Shown here: in pieces, positions 1 to 9,241 of the stretch
How positions within the stretch are numbered: the first letter of the stretch is position 1
Layout of the letters: every line of letters begins with the position of its first letter
Origin: Pseudomonas pisciculturae
GTDB taxonomy: Bacteria > Pseudomonadota > Gammaproteobacteria > Pseudomonadales > Pseudomonadaceae
Direction: 5' to 3'
DNA: 64,000 bases
NCBI RefSeq assembly: GCF_015461805.1
Contig: NZ_JACVZE010000010.1
Span: 124,001-188,000 of the forward strand
Position numbers and translations under genes: made by a program
Notes under the pieces: model-generated
What the model saw: only the letters and a program-made list of their open reading frames with translations
What the model was told of the DNA's origin: nothing
The model's database searches: none

Positions 1-28
1 CCAGCGCATAAAAGAAGATCGACAGCAT
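1..28 (-). CDS. 5' end of a gene running off the left edge
   Basis: Only the first nine codons are visible, reading MLSIFFYAL on the minus strand. An AAGGA ribosome-binding site lies about 8 bases before the ATG, and the first residues are hydrophobic, as in a membrane segment or signal sequence. It is in the same direction as the ArsB-like gene and starts 82 bases after it, so it could share its transcript. The product cannot be named from this much sequence. Confidence 0.4.
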
Positions 29-110
29 GCCCGCGTCCTTTCAGGAAAGTGCGAAAGCATACGCTGGCAGCGGCCAGCAAATCGACTGCTGAATGATCAA
101 AACCCCTGAT

Positions 111-1394
111 TCAGAGCGTCAGGCGCAACGCGAGAGCGGCAAGGGTGATGAGCAACACGGGCAACGTCAGCACGATCCCCACTTTGAAGTAGTAACCCCA
201 CGTGATGGTGATGCCCTTGCGCGCCAGGATATGCAACCACAACAACGTCGCCAGGCTGCCGATGGGGGTGATTTTCGGGCCCAGGTCGCTGCCGATCACA
301 TTGGCGTAGATCATTGCGTCCTTGATCACGCCCACGGCATGGCTGGACTCGATCGAAAGCGCACCGATCAACACTGTTGGCAGGTTATTCATCACCGACG
401 ACAGCAGCGCCGTCAGCAGGCCGGTGCCCAGTGCTGCGCCCCACACGCCATGGGCGGCGAAGGTATCCAGCCACGTCGCCAGGTAAGTGGTGAGCCCCGC
501 GTTGCGCAAACCGTAGACCACCAGGTACATACCCAGGGAGAACACCACGATCTGCCAAGGTGCTTCCTTGAGCACCTTGCGGGTTGAAATCTTGTGGCCC
601 TTGGCGGCGATCACCAGCAAGAGCAGGGCACACGCCGCAGAAATCGCACTGATGGGGATACCCAGGGGTTCCAGGGCGAAACAGCCGATCAACAGGATGC
701 CCAACACCCACCAGCCGGCGCGAAAGGTGGCGCGGTCGTGCACGGCGCTGGCGGGGTCATCCAGGTCGGCCGGGTCGTAGGTCGCTGGAATATCACGGCG
801 GAAAAACCACAGCAGCACCGCCAAGGTCGCTGCCACGCTCACCAGGTTGACCGGCACCATCACCGCCGCGTACTCGTTAAAACCGATCTTGAAATAATCC
901 GCGGAGACGATATTCACCAGGTTCGACACGACCAGCGGCAGGCTCGCGGTATCGGCGATAAACCCCGCGCCCATCACAAAGGCCAAGGTCGCCGCCGGGG
1001 AAAACCGCAGCGCCAGCAGCATCGACATGACGATAGGGGTCAGGATCAACGCTGCACCGTCATTGGCAAACAGCGCTGACACCAGCGCGCCCAGCAGCAC
1101 CATATAAGCAAACAGCCGCCGACCCCGGCCACGGCCCCAACGCGCCACATGCAGCGCTGCCCAGGCAAAGAAGCCCGCCTCATCCAGCAGCAGGCTGATG
1201 ATGATCAGTGCGACAAAAGTGCCGGTGGCGTTCCAGATGATGTGCCACACCACTGGAATATCCGCCAGGCTGATCACGCCACAGGCCAACGCCAGGATTG
1301 CACCCAGGCTGGCGCTCCAGCCTACGCCCAGGCCTTTGGGTTGCCAGATGACCAGCACGATGGTGAGCAAGAAGATGCCAACGGCAATAAGCAT
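111..1394 (-). CDS. ArsB-family arsenite/anion transporter
   Basis: A 427-residue inner-membrane protein with about ten to twelve hydrophobic segments. Its length and general sequence match the ArsB / ion transporter superfamily: an N-terminal helix followed by QPKGLGVGWSA, a segment with LFANDGAALILTP, and a C-terminal VMNNLPTVL segment. Those two Asn-containing stretches are the usual conserved half-site motifs. ArsB expels arsenite or antimonite using the membrane potential. Here it stands alone: no arsR, arsC or arsH is next to it, so a different anion or dicarboxylate substrate is possible. The ATG at 1394 faces the rightward gene at 1535 across 140 bases that must hold both promoters. 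Confidence 0.75.
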   Translation of the reverse strand: MLIAVGIFLLTIVLVIWQPKGLGVGWSASLGAILALACGVISLADIPVVWHIIWNATGTFVALIIISLLLDEAGFFAWAALHVARWGRGRGRRLFAYMVLLGALVSALFANDGAALILTPIVMSMLLALRFSPAATLAFVMGAGFIADTASLPLVVSNLVNIVSADYFKIGFNEYAAVMVPVNLVSVAATLAVLLWFFRRDIPATYDPADLDDPASAVHDRATFRAGWWVLGILLIGCFALEPLGIPISAISAACALLLLVIAAKGHKISTRKVLKEAPWQIVVFSLGMYLVVYGLRNAGLTTYLATWLDTFAAHGVWGAALGTGLLTALLSSVMNNLPTVLIGALSIESSHAVGVIKDAMIYANVIGSDLGPKITPIGSLATLLWLHILARKGITITWGYYFKVGIVLTLPVLLITLAALALRLTL

Positions 1395-1534
1395 GAATGT
1401 CCCCGAGAAGGCTAAAAAGAGCCTAAAGATTGACCTGCGCCAACGTCTATTAATTCAGCCACAAGTATCTGAAATTAAAATGAAACACGCGTGTCCTAAA
1501 GTGCCCGACCATTGATGATAAAGGAAGTAACCGC

Positions 1535-1750
1535 GTGACCCGTGCCACTCGCAATTTGCGCAAGACCCTCGATGCCGTCGCAGAAAATAACGAAACGGCG
1601 GCATTTGACCTGATGCGCGCCGTCGAAAAGCTTGGTGACGAGGTGCTGCGCCAACGCTTGCTCAATACCATCCACCGATTGAACCAGGATGCCTACGAAC
1701 TGCGCGAGGCACGGGATTCGCTGGAGCTGGTGTCGGTCAGGCTTGCCTGA
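1535..1750 (+). CDS. Small conserved hypothetical protein
   Basis: A 71-residue, mostly alpha-helical, charged protein (MTRATRNLRKTLDAVAENN at the start). It begins with GTG at 1535, preceded by AAAGGAAG at a good distance. There are no cysteines, membrane segments or recognised motifs. The heptad-like spacing of Leu, Ala and Val suggests a helical bundle or short coiled coil. Codon use matches the neighbours, which argues that it is real. It is transcribed in the same direction as azlC, 71 bases upstream of it. Function unknown. Confidence 0.6.
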   Translation: MTRATRNLRKTLDAVAENNETAAFDLMRAVEKLGDEVLRQRLLNTIHRLNQDAYELREARDSLELVSVRLA

Positions 1751-1821
1751 GCAAGATCGTTCAAGACAAGCCCCTTAAGTGACTGGCATGCTTGCCGACT
1801 GTCTGTCGATGAGCCGTCTCC

Positions 1822-2517
1822 ATGCCTACCGCCTTACCTCACTACGCGTTCGCGCGTGGCGCAATCGCTGTTATTCCACTGTCTCTGGCGTGCGCGCCAT
1901 GGGGCCTGTTGGCCGGTTCCATGGCTATCGATGCGCAATTTACGCCACTGCAAGCCCAAGGGTTGTCCGCCATTGTGTTTGCCGGCGCCGCGCAGCTGGT
2001 TGCCATCGGCATGGTCAAGAGTGGCGCCAGCCTGATTTCTATCGTGCTGACTACTTTGTTGCTGACGTCCCAGCATTTGCTCTACGGCATGCACATGCGA
2101 CCGACCTTGTCGGCGCTCAATACGCGCTGGCGCATGAGCCTGGGCTTTTTGCTCACCGACGAATTCTTCGCGTTGGTCAGCCACTATGACCGCCAGACCT
2201 TTAATCGCTGGTATGCCTTGGGCGTCGGCCTGACGTTTTATATCGCCTGGAACCTGTTCACGCTGGCCGGCATCGTGCTCGGTAAAAGCATTCCCGGGCT
2301 GGATCAGTTGGGGTTGGAGTTCTCCATTGCCGCCACGTTTATTGCGCTGATCACCCCGGTGGTACGCGATGTGCCGACGGTGGTCTGCGTGGCGGTCTCT
2401 TTGCTGTGTTCGGTGTGGTTGAGCTTCCTGCATTGGGAGTCGGCCGTGGTGGTGTCTGGCTTGTTGGGCATGAGCGCGGGCTATGTGTGCAAGCGGCTGG
2501 GAGTGGGGCAGCGATGA
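1822..2517 (+). CDS. azlC: AzlC-family branched-chain amino-acid exporter, large subunit
   Basis: A 231-residue inner-membrane protein with about six to seven hydrophobic segments. The N-terminal region contains FARGAIAVIPLSLACAPWG, followed by a GLSAIVFAGAAQL stretch typical of AzlC/YgaZ proteins. AzlC pairs with the small AzlD subunit to export branched-chain amino acids (azaleucine in Bacillus, valine and methionine in E. coli YgaZH). The stop codon overlaps the azlD start by four bases (ATGA), a classic sign of translational coupling and of a two-subunit complex. The exported substrate cannot be read from sequence. Confidence 0.85.
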   Translation: MPTALPHYAFARGAIAVIPLSLACAPWGLLAGSMAIDAQFTPLQAQGLSAIVFAGAAQLVAIGMVKSGASLISIVLTTLLLTSQHLLYGMHMRPTLSALNTRWRMSLGFLLTDEFFALVSHYDRQTFNRWYALGVGLTFYIAWNLFTLAGIVLGKSIPGLDQLGLEFSIAATFIALITPVVRDVPTVVCVAVSLLCSVWLSFLHWESAVVVSGLLGMSAGYVCKRLGVGQR

Positions 2518-2828
2518 TCTACATCATGATTGTGCTGATGGGCCTAGTGGTGTTTCTCAACCGCTACCTGTTTATCGAACCACGCCTGCCGGTACGCCTT
2601 AATCGTGGCGCACGCGAGTTTCTCGGGTTTGCCGTGCCGGGGATGCTCACAGCGATTTGCGGGCCGATCATTTTTCTGGCCGATCACCAGCACCTCAACC
2701 TCAGCCCGACCAACCCTTACCTGTTGGCAGGTATCAGCGCGGTGGCATTGATGTACTGGACGCGCAACGTGCTGCTCACCGTACTGCTGAGCATGGCGTT
2801 GTTTTACCTGTTTCGTTGGCTGCTCTGA
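2514..2828 (+). CDS. azlD: AzlD-family branched-chain amino-acid exporter, small subunit
   Basis: A 104-residue protein with about four hydrophobic segments, beginning MIYIMIVLMGLVVFLNRYLF. It is the small partner of the AzlC-type protein just upstream (YgaH-like). The ATG at 2514 overlaps the azlC stop, so I prefer it to the longer in-frame reading from 2406, whose extra residues are a shadow of azlC and break the hydrophobic N-terminus. The Asn-Arg pair in the first helix and a conserved Pro-Leu stretch fit the family. The pair forms an inner-membrane export complex. Confidence 0.85.
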   Translation: MIYIMIVLMGLVVFLNRYLFIEPRLPVRLNRGAREFLGFAVPGMLTAICGPIIFLADHQHLNLSPTNPYLLAGISAVALMYWTRNVLLTVLLSMALFYLFRWLL

Positions 2829-2850
2829 TGCTCCCCCCTAAGCCTGGGCA

Positions 2851-2875
2851 AAAAAAAGCCCGCGGGAGGGCGGGC
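2851..2875 (-). terminator. Rho-independent terminator (leftward)
   Basis: A perfect 6-bp stem GCCCGC/GCGGGC with a 6-base loop. On the minus strand the stem is followed by seven T residues; on the plus strand there is no T-run. It therefore most likely ends leftward transcription of the small membrane-protein gene at 2996-3211. Confidence 0.65.
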
Positions 2876-2995
2876 ATCAAGGGAGACTTCTAAAAATGAG
2901 CCAGGCCACTATAGGCGGCGCATTCTCACTTTACAGTGAAACAAAATTCATCGTGCAGACAGCAAAGCAGCCCCAGACGGGGCTGCCATACTGCA

Positions 2996-3211
2996 TCAGC
3001 TTTTCGCGTTGAGCTTGCGTAGTTCTTCGTAAGTGGCCGACTGGACGAACCAGAAACCCGAAATGATGCACCACGTCAAAGTGCCGCCCACCAAGACCGC
3101 CAGGCCCGACAGGAAGCTCGCGCTGAACATCGTAACCAAGCCAATGAGCCATACGAAGCCCAGTGCGATGTAGAGAACGGAGTTGTTGACGCTGATGACG
3201 AAATCTTTCAT
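2996..3211 (-). CDS. Small two-helix membrane protein, unknown
   Basis: A 71-residue protein with two hydrophobic segments, at roughly residues 12-30 and 34-56, and a charged tail (YEELRKLNAKS). The ATG at 3211 has AAGGAAG in front of it. The longer reading from 3616 is mainly antisense to the lipoprotein gene at 3356 and is not credible. A leftward terminator follows after about 120 bases. It resembles small inner-membrane proteins common in Pseudomonas, but I recognise no family. Confidence 0.6.
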   Translation of the reverse strand: MKDFVISVNNSVLYIALGFVWLIGLVTMFSASFLSGLAVLVGGTLTWCIISGFWFVQSATYEELRKLNAKS

Positions 3212-3355
3212 GACGCTTCCTTGTAGAAAATATCCCGTGGCCTCCTCAGTGAGACCAACGGCGACATCATAATGCCATGCCCGAGGGCGGCGCCAGCCTG
3301 ATTGCTGCTCAAGTAAAGATGGTAGAGTCGCGTTTTTTTCCAACGGAGCGATGGC

Positions 3356-3709
3356 ATGCATAAGGTGGTAGTTGGCGCATTGGTACTGGCAGCACTGGCC
3401 GGTTGCGCGGGATCGAAGATGCAGGACGCCCGCGCAGGCACACCTTACAAAACCCTGGCCTCGGACAAGGCGACCCTGGTGGTTGCCGAATGCATCCAGT
3501 TTGGCTGGCAGGACGAGACGGTGTTTGGTGTGGACGCCGGTGGTTTCAAGGAGCCTGTCGGCGCTGGCGGTTATACCGTGTACACCACGGGCGGTGACTA
3601 CTTTGTCGATGTGCAAAGCGCTGGCGCCGGTTCGAGCGTGAAGTACTACGCAATCGAAGACACGATGCCTGCCAAGCGCCGTTTGGCGGCACTCGCAACC
3701 TGTCTGTAG
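3356..3709 (+). CDS. Small lipoprotein, unknown function
   Basis: A 117-residue protein with a lipoprotein signal: a positively charged N-terminus, a hydrophobic core, and an LAGC lipobox with Cys at residue 17. After lipidation the mature domain is about 100 residues, rich in Gly, Val and Thr, with two further cysteines (one in VAECIQFGW, one at the C-terminus in ALATCL) that could form a disulfide in the periplasm. The domain resembles a small beta-sandwich, but no family is recognised. The start has GGAGCG upstream. Confidence 0.75.
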   Translation: MHKVVVGALVLAALAGCAGSKMQDARAGTPYKTLASDKATLVVAECIQFGWQDETVFGVDAGGFKEPVGAGGYTVYTTGGDYFVDVQSAGAGSSVKYYAIEDTMPAKRRLAALATCL

Positions 3710-3854
3710 TCCTTTGCCTTAGTGCTTTTGGGAAATGCCCGGCACGACACGCGTGGCACATTCGCTTATGATTCACACCGCTCGCCCGGCATGATGGCTC
3801 TTTACCAGTACACGGATGTCGAGGCTGGAAGGTCGGGCGAGCTTCCCCTCTTTC

Positions 3855-4559
3855 TCAGCGAGGCATGAAACCCAAATGCCAACGCCTGGGGATTTTCAAT
3901 GACACCACGCCCAATAAACCCGCCAGTACACCGCTGACCCACAGCGCTTGAAGGCCCATTTGCTGCTCTAGCAGCGCGCCAATCACCGCACCCACGAACA
4001 TTCCCGCCCACGGCACCAGTTGCACCCGCCAGCCGTTGCGGCGCTCGCCGAGCATCCATCGTCCCAATCCGCGCCCGAAGCGCGAGAGCGCCCCCGTTAC
4101 GTAAGTGAGGCCCACCGGCAAGCCGTTGACCTCTTCTACGGCCGCATTGAGCATCCCCATCGCAATGATCGCCGCAAGCAGCGCAGGCAAGGCGTCAGTA
4201 GCGGGCAACAAGGCGCCGCCGCACAGCAATGCCCCGATGCACAGCAACAAGGGCAGGGCGTGTCGTCGCCCCAGCCGGGTAACCAGCACGCCCAGCGCAT
4301 TGCCCAGTACAAAGGTGGCTATCAGCAACAGCAACCGCCCCGTCAGGCCCAGGTCTGCGGCACTGATCGCGACCGCCAGGCGTGTGGTGTTACCGCTCAT
4401 GAAGGATACAAAGTCGCCGGTGGCCATAAAACCGATGGCATCCGTCATGCCGGCCAATACCGATAGGCTCGCCACCAGCATCAAGCCCACCCGGCCACGC
4501 CAGCGCTGATGGCGGGCAAGTACGGTGTTCGTAACGGGCTTGCGGGGCAAAGGCAGCAT
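3855..4559 (-). CDS. DUF1275 (YoaK-like) membrane protein
   Basis: A 234-residue inner-membrane protein with about six hydrophobic segments. The region ASLSVLAGMTDAIGFMATGDF followed by FVSFMSGNTTRLAVAIS is the hallmark N-terminal pattern of the DUF1275/YoaK family: a Gly-Met-Thr-Asp-Ala turn, then an SGNT motif. The ATG at 4559 has GAGGAG upstream, with a rather long spacing of about 10 bases. The biochemical role of the family is not established. It lies downstream of the ABC-F gene but 69 bases separate the two, with no obvious promoter or terminator. Confidence 0.8.
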   Translation of the reverse strand: MLPLPRKPVTNTVLARHQRWRGRVGLMLVASLSVLAGMTDAIGFMATGDFVSFMSGNTTRLAVAISAADLGLTGRLLLLIATFVLGNALGVLVTRLGRRHALPLLLCIGALLCGGALLPATDALPALLAAIIAMGMLNAAVEEVNGLPVGLTYVTGALSRFGRGLGRWMLGERRNGWRVQLVPWAGMFVGAVIGALLEQQMGLQALWVSGVLAGLLGVVSLKIPRRWHLGFMPR

Positions 4560-4628
4560 GGGGCCGGGCTCCTCGGTGAGACTATCCGGCCATCACGGTA
4601 GGACGCTTCGGCGACGTACGCAATAACC

Positions 4629-6251
4629 TTAGACGCGCTTGAGCTGCCACTCTCCATTGGCCCAGCTCAAGGTGTGCGTTGGCCGGATCGCCTGGCTGAA
4701 CGCCTCATCATGGGACACGGCTATCACCGCCCCGGTAAACCCTTGCAGCGCCTGTTCAAAGGCGACCACCGATTCCAGGTCCAAGTGATTGGTGGGTTCA
4801 TCCAGCAAGAGCAGTTGCGCGGGGGCTGCGCGCCACAGGGCAACGGCCATCGCCGCTTTCAGGCGCTCGCCGCCGCTGAGTTGCCCGGCAGGTTGCGTCA
4901 CCCGCCGGGCATCCAGTTGCAACAAGGCCAGGCGCGTACGCAGTTCGGCTTCGACGAGCGGTGTGTCGAGCAGGTTGAGCTGTTCGATGAGGGAGCGCTG
5001 ATCATCGAGCAGCCCAAGATATTGGTCGATGTAGGCGCTGGGCACATGCACGCTGGATTCACCGCTCACCGCCTGTAATTGGCCTGACAGCACCTTGAGC
5101 AACGTGGATTTACCGCAACCGTTTGGCCCACGCACGGCGACGCGAACGGGGCCCGTCAGGTGGATATTGAGGCTCGCGGGTGGCAACCAGGGCAGTTGCA
5201 CATCCACGAGGCTCAGCAACTGTCGGCCGTTAGGCACCGTTGAGGCCGGGAGCGCCAGCAAGGTCGGGGAGTCTTGCGATACGCGCTCGTATGCCTGGCG
5301 CACCCGTGTGTCGAGCTCACGCTTGTGTTCGCTGTGAGCGCTGCGCACGGTGCTGTTGATCTCGGTAGCCGCGGCTTTCCACCTCGACCGGGTAAAGCGG
5401 TCGACGTTGGCCGTTTCGGCGTTCTTACGCGAGCGAGCAGCAGTGCGTTGCAGGGTGTCGTGGTTTTTTTGCAAACGTCGTTGCTCGCGGTTGCGCTCCA
5501 AGCGCGCATGGTCCAAGGCGGCAATGGCCGCACGCTGTTCAATTTCGCGTTGCGCACGATAGGCGTCGTAGTTGCCGCCATAGACCTGGGCCCCCTGGGG
5601 TGAAAGTTCGATGATGCGGCCCAGGGTGTTGAGCAGCTGCCGGTCATGACTGACCACGACCAAGCCGCCCCGCCAGTCCGCCAGCACACGCAGCAACCAC
5701 TGGCGGCCCGCGCTATCGAGGTGGTTGGTGGGCTCATCCAACACCAGCAATTGAGGTGAGCTCAGTATGGCGCCGATGATCATGACGCGAGCCAGTTGAC
5801 CGCCACTGAGTTGATCCGCCGGCGAGTCAGTCTTCAGATGTGCCAGCGCTGCGTTGTCCAGCGCAGTTCGCAAGCGTTCGGCGAGGTCCCAGCGCGCATC
5901 GATCAGTTCAAGGTCATCCACCTCGGCTGTGCCGTTGGCCATGCGTTCAAGTGCGGCCAGAATCGGCGCCGTTCCGGTGAGGTCGGCGACGGTGTCCCCC
6001 GGCGTCACCCCCACACGTTGTGGGACGTATGCCACGCTGGCCGTCACATGCACTGTGCCAGAGGTGGGTGAAAGCCGGCCGACGATCAACTTCGCCAGAA
6101 TGCTTTTACCCCGACCGTTACGCCCCACGATACCGGTGGGGGTGTGGTCGATGGACAGGTTGAGGTCATCCAGCAGAGTTTCGCCATTGGCGAACTGAAA
6201 GGACAGGTGTTGCAAGGAAACCAGCGCGGGCAGCCGTTTGAAGTCAGTCAT
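4629..6251 (-). CDS. ABC-F family ATPase (ribosome-associated type)
   Basis: A soluble protein of about 540 residues with two fused ABC ATPase domains and no membrane segments. The first domain carries Walker A GRNGRGKS, signature LSGGQLARV and Walker B LLVLDEPTNHLD. The second carries GPNGCGKST, LSGGERLKA and LLLLDEPTNHLD. Between them lies an Arg/Glu-rich linker (roughly residues 235-330) that in ABC-F proteins reaches into the ribosomal P-site/exit region. ABC-F proteins adjust translation or protect ribosomes from antibiotics. This one is not clearly EttA, Uup, YheS or YbiT. The start is the ATG at 6251, with GGAGG 7 bases upstream; a TTG four codons earlier overlaps that ribosome-binding site and is less likely. 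Confidence 0.85.
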   Translation of the reverse strand: MTDFKRLPALVSLQHLSFQFANGETLLDDLNLSIDHTPTGIVGRNGRGKSILAKLIVGRLSPTSGTVHVTASVAYVPQRVGVTPGDTVADLTGTAPILAALERMANGTAEVDDLELIDARWDLAERLRTALDNAALAHLKTDSPADQLSGGQLARVMIIGAILSSPQLLVLDEPTNHLDSAGRQWLLRVLADWRGGLVVVSHDRQLLNTLGRIIELSPQGAQVYGGNYDAYRAQREIEQRAAIAALDHARLERNREQRRLQKNHDTLQRTAARSRKNAETANVDRFTRSRWKAAATEINSTVRSAHSEHKRELDTRVRQAYERVSQDSPTLLALPASTVPNGRQLLSLVDVQLPWLPPASLNIHLTGPVRVAVRGPNGCGKSTLLKVLSGQLQAVSGESSVHVPSAYIDQYLGLLDDQRSLIEQLNLLDTPLVEAELRTRLALLQLDARRVTQPAGQLSGGERLKAAMAVALWRAAPAQLLLLDEPTNHLDLESVVAFEQALQGFTGAVIAVSHDEAFSQAIRPTHTLSWANGEWQLKRV

Positions 6252-6374
6252 CAGCACCTCCAAAAAAATGTCGAACAGGCCAACAAGCTCGCCAGGCGGC
6301 TTGTTGCAGATACATTTTGGAAGGCTTAGTGATTCACGTCGGCGGTCATCCCGTGGGAATAAAGGTGGCCAAGA

Positions 6375-7412
6375 CTAACGTGCCTTGGCTTTACCCTTCA
6401 AGTCGGCGGTCAGTTGTTCAAGGAACATAGCCAAGGCCACTTCCTCTGCCTTAAGCCCTTTGCGCAGTCGGGGCTTGGGCAGCCTGGACAGTTCGCCGAG
6501 GCTGAAATGCTCCAGCACGGCCGGGTGTATATAGCACTTGCGGCACACCGCCGGGGTGTTGCCCAACTGTTTGGCGACGTCCTTGACCATCGCCACCACA
6601 TGCCGCTTGGCATCGGACTCCGGCTGCCACTCCAACTCCCGCAATACCGCTAGCGCCATCGCTGTACCCGCCCACGTGCGGTAGTCCTTGGCGGTAAAGT
6701 CGGCGCCAGTGAGGCTATGCAGGTAGGCATTCACATCGTGGGAGCTAACGGTATGGCGCTCACCGTCTTCGTCCAGGTACTGGAACAGGTTCTGCCCCGG
6801 TAACTCCAGGCACCGCTTGACCACCGTGGCCAGGCGCCGGTCCTTGACGCTGATCTGGTGCTCAACCCCGCTCTTGCCACGAAACTGGAACTTGATCTCG
6901 CTGCCTTTGACGTCCACATGGCGGGTGCGCAGGGTGGTTAGCCCGTAGGATTTATTGTCCCGTGCATACTGGGCGTTGCCGACGCGGATCAGCGTCGCGT
7001 CCAGCAGCATCACCACCGTGGCCAACACTTTTTCGCGGGTAAACCCGGGCTCAGCCATTTGCGCCTCCAACTGTTTACGCAGTTTGGGCAGCGCGTTGCC
7101 AAAGTCCTGAAGGCGCGAATACTTATCGCTGTCGCGGACCTCACGCCAGCGTTCGTGATAGCGGTATTGCTTACGGCCGCGAGCATCACGCCCGGTAGCT
7201 TGCAAATGGCCGCGAGGGTCGGCGCAGATCCACACATCGGTGTAGGCGGGCGGCACTGCCAGTGCGTTCAGACGCTGGATCTCTTTGGGGTCTTGGATGC
7301 GTGACCCCTTCGCATCGAAATACTGGAACTTGCCCCGCAGCGTTTTGCGGCGAATTCCGGGCTGGGTGTCATCAACGTAATGTAAATCGCGGGGCAAGTC
7401 GGCGTCGGGCAT
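6375..7412 (-). CDS. Poxvirus-type DNA topoisomerase IB
   Basis: A 345-residue bacterial topoisomerase IB. It relaxes supercoils by nicking one strand through a 3'-phosphotyrosine. The active-site set is visible: Arg143 (LIRVGN), Lys180 (FRGKSG), Arg245 (DYRTWAG) and the nucleophile Tyr294 in CRKCYIHP. The N-terminal 80 residues form the small domain that contacts DNA. The extreme C-terminus is basic (LKGKAKAR). Bacterial IB enzymes of this size are monomeric and are found in many Pseudomonas. The gene is leftward, 63 bases past the start of the neighbouring modC 3' end, and probably has its own promoter. Confidence 0.92.
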   Translation of the reverse strand: MPDADLPRDLHYVDDTQPGIRRKTLRGKFQYFDAKGSRIQDPKEIQRLNALAVPPAYTDVWICADPRGHLQATGRDARGRKQYRYHERWREVRDSDKYSRLQDFGNALPKLRKQLEAQMAEPGFTREKVLATVVMLLDATLIRVGNAQYARDNKSYGLTTLRTRHVDVKGSEIKFQFRGKSGVEHQISVKDRRLATVVKRCLELPGQNLFQYLDEDGERHTVSSHDVNAYLHSLTGADFTAKDYRTWAGTAMALAVLRELEWQPESDAKRHVVAMVKDVAKQLGNTPAVCRKCYIHPAVLEHFSLGELSRLPKPRLRKGLKAEEVALAMFLEQLTADLKGKAKAR

Positions 7413-7475
7413 GGCAGGCGATCCTCAAGGCATGTTTGATTGACCGCAGCCGTGTGCGGTCGTGCCAAAAGGTTT

Positions 7476-8555
7476 CTACGCCAGTACCGCCACCGCCTTG
7501 ATCTGTGCCCACAGCGCAAGGCCAGGGCGCAGTTGCAACTGGTCGCGGGAGAAGCGGGTGATGCGTGCCAGCAACGGCGTGCCGCCTGCGTTCAAACGCA
7601 CAAGGACGTGGGCCTGGTTGTCTGCGCCTAGCTCCTGAACGACCGTCACCGGCAGGCGGTTGAGGATGCTGCTGTGTTCCTCGGCTTGCAGGCTGAGGCT
7701 CACGTCCCGTGCCTGCACCTTGACCCGCAACGCTTTGCCCAACACCAGTGGCGCGTGGGCCACGCGCATATGCAGGGGGCTGTCGGGCAGTTGCAGAGTC
7801 AGCAGTTGGTAATGCTCATCGTAGGCGCTGACGGTGCCATTGATGACCACCCCAGCGTCATCGCCCGAGGCCATGGGCAGGTCCAGGCGCGCCAGGGTTT
7901 CGCCGATGGGGCCGCTCGCCAGGGCCTTGCCGTCGTTGAGTAATACGATGTGATCGGCCAGGCGCGCCACTTCATCCTGGGCGTGGCTGACGTACAGCAC
8001 GGGGATGTCCAGCTCATCATGCAAACGTTCCAGGTACGGCAGGATTTCACTTTTGCGCTGGCTGTCCAGGGCTGCCAGGGGTTCGTCCATCAGCAACAGC
8101 TTGGGGCTGGTGAGCAACGCGCGCGCGATACCGATGCGTTGGCGCTCACCGCCGGAGAGGTGCTGAGGGTGGCGGTCGAGCAAGTGGCCGATGCCCAGCA
8201 ACTCAGTGGCATGGGCCATGTCCACGCGGCGCTGCTGACGCGGGATGCGCTTGAGGCCGAATTCCAGGTTGGCACGTACCGACAAGTGCGGGAAGAGGCT
8301 GGCTTCCTGGAACACATAACCCAGCGCCCGTTTGTGTGGCGCTACGAACAACCCGTTGCGGCTGTCTTGCCAGACCTCATCGTTGATCTGGATAAACCCG
8401 TCTTCAGCCCGCTCCAGCCCCGCGATGCAGCGCAGGCAGGTGGTCTTGCCCGAGCCGGAGTGCCCGTAAAGTGCGGTCACTCCCCGACCGGGCAAGTGCA
8501 AATCCACATCGAGGGCAAAGCCCGAATACTTGAGTTGCAGGCGCACATCAATCAT
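7476..8555 (-). CDS. modC: Molybdate ABC transporter ATP-binding protein ModC
   Basis: A 359-residue cytoplasmic ATPase that powers molybdate import. Walker A is GHSGSGKTT, the signature is LSGGERQRIGIARAL, and Walker B is LLLMDEPLAALD. The last 70 or so residues form the MOP-like oxyanion-binding domain found in ModC, which allows feedback by intracellular molybdate. It is the third gene of modABC: 5 bases separate it from the modB stop. Length and domain order are those of full-length ModC. Transcription is expected from the ModE-controlled promoter upstream of modA. Confidence 0.95.
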   Translation of the reverse strand: MIDVRLQLKYSGFALDVDLHLPGRGVTALYGHSGSGKTTCLRCIAGLERAEDGFIQINDEVWQDSRNGLFVAPHKRALGYVFQEASLFPHLSVRANLEFGLKRIPRQQRRVDMAHATELLGIGHLLDRHPQHLSGGERQRIGIARALLTSPKLLLMDEPLAALDSQRKSEILPYLERLHDELDIPVLYVSHAQDEVARLADHIVLLNDGKALASGPIGETLARLDLPMASGDDAGVVINGTVSAYDEHYQLLTLQLPDSPLHMRVAHAPLVLGKALRVKVQARDVSLSLQAEEHSSILNRLPVTVVQELGADNQAHVLVRLNAGGTPLLARITRFSRDQLQLRPGLALWAQIKAVAVLA

Positions 8556-8560
8556 CGCTA

Positions 8561-9241
8561 TCAGCTCCAGCCCATCTTCGTTTTACGGCTGGAGTACAGC
8601 GCCAGCAATACCAGAAACGCAAACACCACCATCGAGCCCGCCAGCCAATGGGCCTGGGCGTATTCCATGGCTTCCACATGATCATAGATCTGTACTGAAA
8701 CCACGCGGGTCTTGTCGGGGATATTGCCGCCGATCATCAACACAACGCCGAACTCACCGACGGTATGAGCGAAACCCAGAATCGACGCCGTGATAAAGCC
8801 TGGGCGGGCCAGGGGTAGGATCACGCTGAAAAACGTGTCCCAAGGATTGGCTCTCAACGTAGCCGCCACTTCCAAGGGGCGTGTGCCGATGGCGGAGAAG
8901 GCGTTCTGTAACGGCTGCACCACAAACGGCATGGAATAGATCACCGAGCCAATCACCAGCCCGGCGAAACTGAAGGTGAGGGTGCCCAAACCCAGCCACT
9001 GAGTGAACTGGCCGAAGTAACCGTTGGGCCCCATGGTCAACAGCAGGTAGAAGCCGATGACCGTCGGCGGCAACACCAACGGCAAGGCCACGACTGCGCC
9101 AATGGGGCCACGCCACCACGAACGGGTGCGCGACAGCCACAGGGCAATCGGAGTGCCGATGATCAGCAGGATCACCGTGGTCAGTGACGCCAGTTTGATG
9201 GTCAACCAGATGGCGGAAAAATCGGCACTCGATAGGGGCAT
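8561..9241 (-). CDS. modB: Molybdate ABC transporter permease ModB
   Basis: A 226-residue inner-membrane permease with five or six hydrophobic helices. The coupling-loop EAA motif appears around residues 135-155 (EVAATLRANPWDTFFSVILPLARPG), which docks onto ModC. The gene starts directly at the modA stop codon with no intervening base, so translation is coupled. Substrate specificity (molybdate rather than sulfate) is inferred from the operon and from the ModE box, not from ModB alone. Confidence 0.95.
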   Translation of the reverse strand: MPLSSADFSAIWLTIKLASLTTVILLIIGTPIALWLSRTRSWWRGPIGAVVALPLVLPPTVIGFYLLLTMGPNGYFGQFTQWLGLGTLTFSFAGLVIGSVIYSMPFVVQPLQNAFSAIGTRPLEVAATLRANPWDTFFSVILPLARPGFITASILGFAHTVGEFGVVLMIGGNIPDKTRVVSVQIYDHVEAMEYAQAHWLAGSMVVFAFLVLLALYSSRKTKMGWS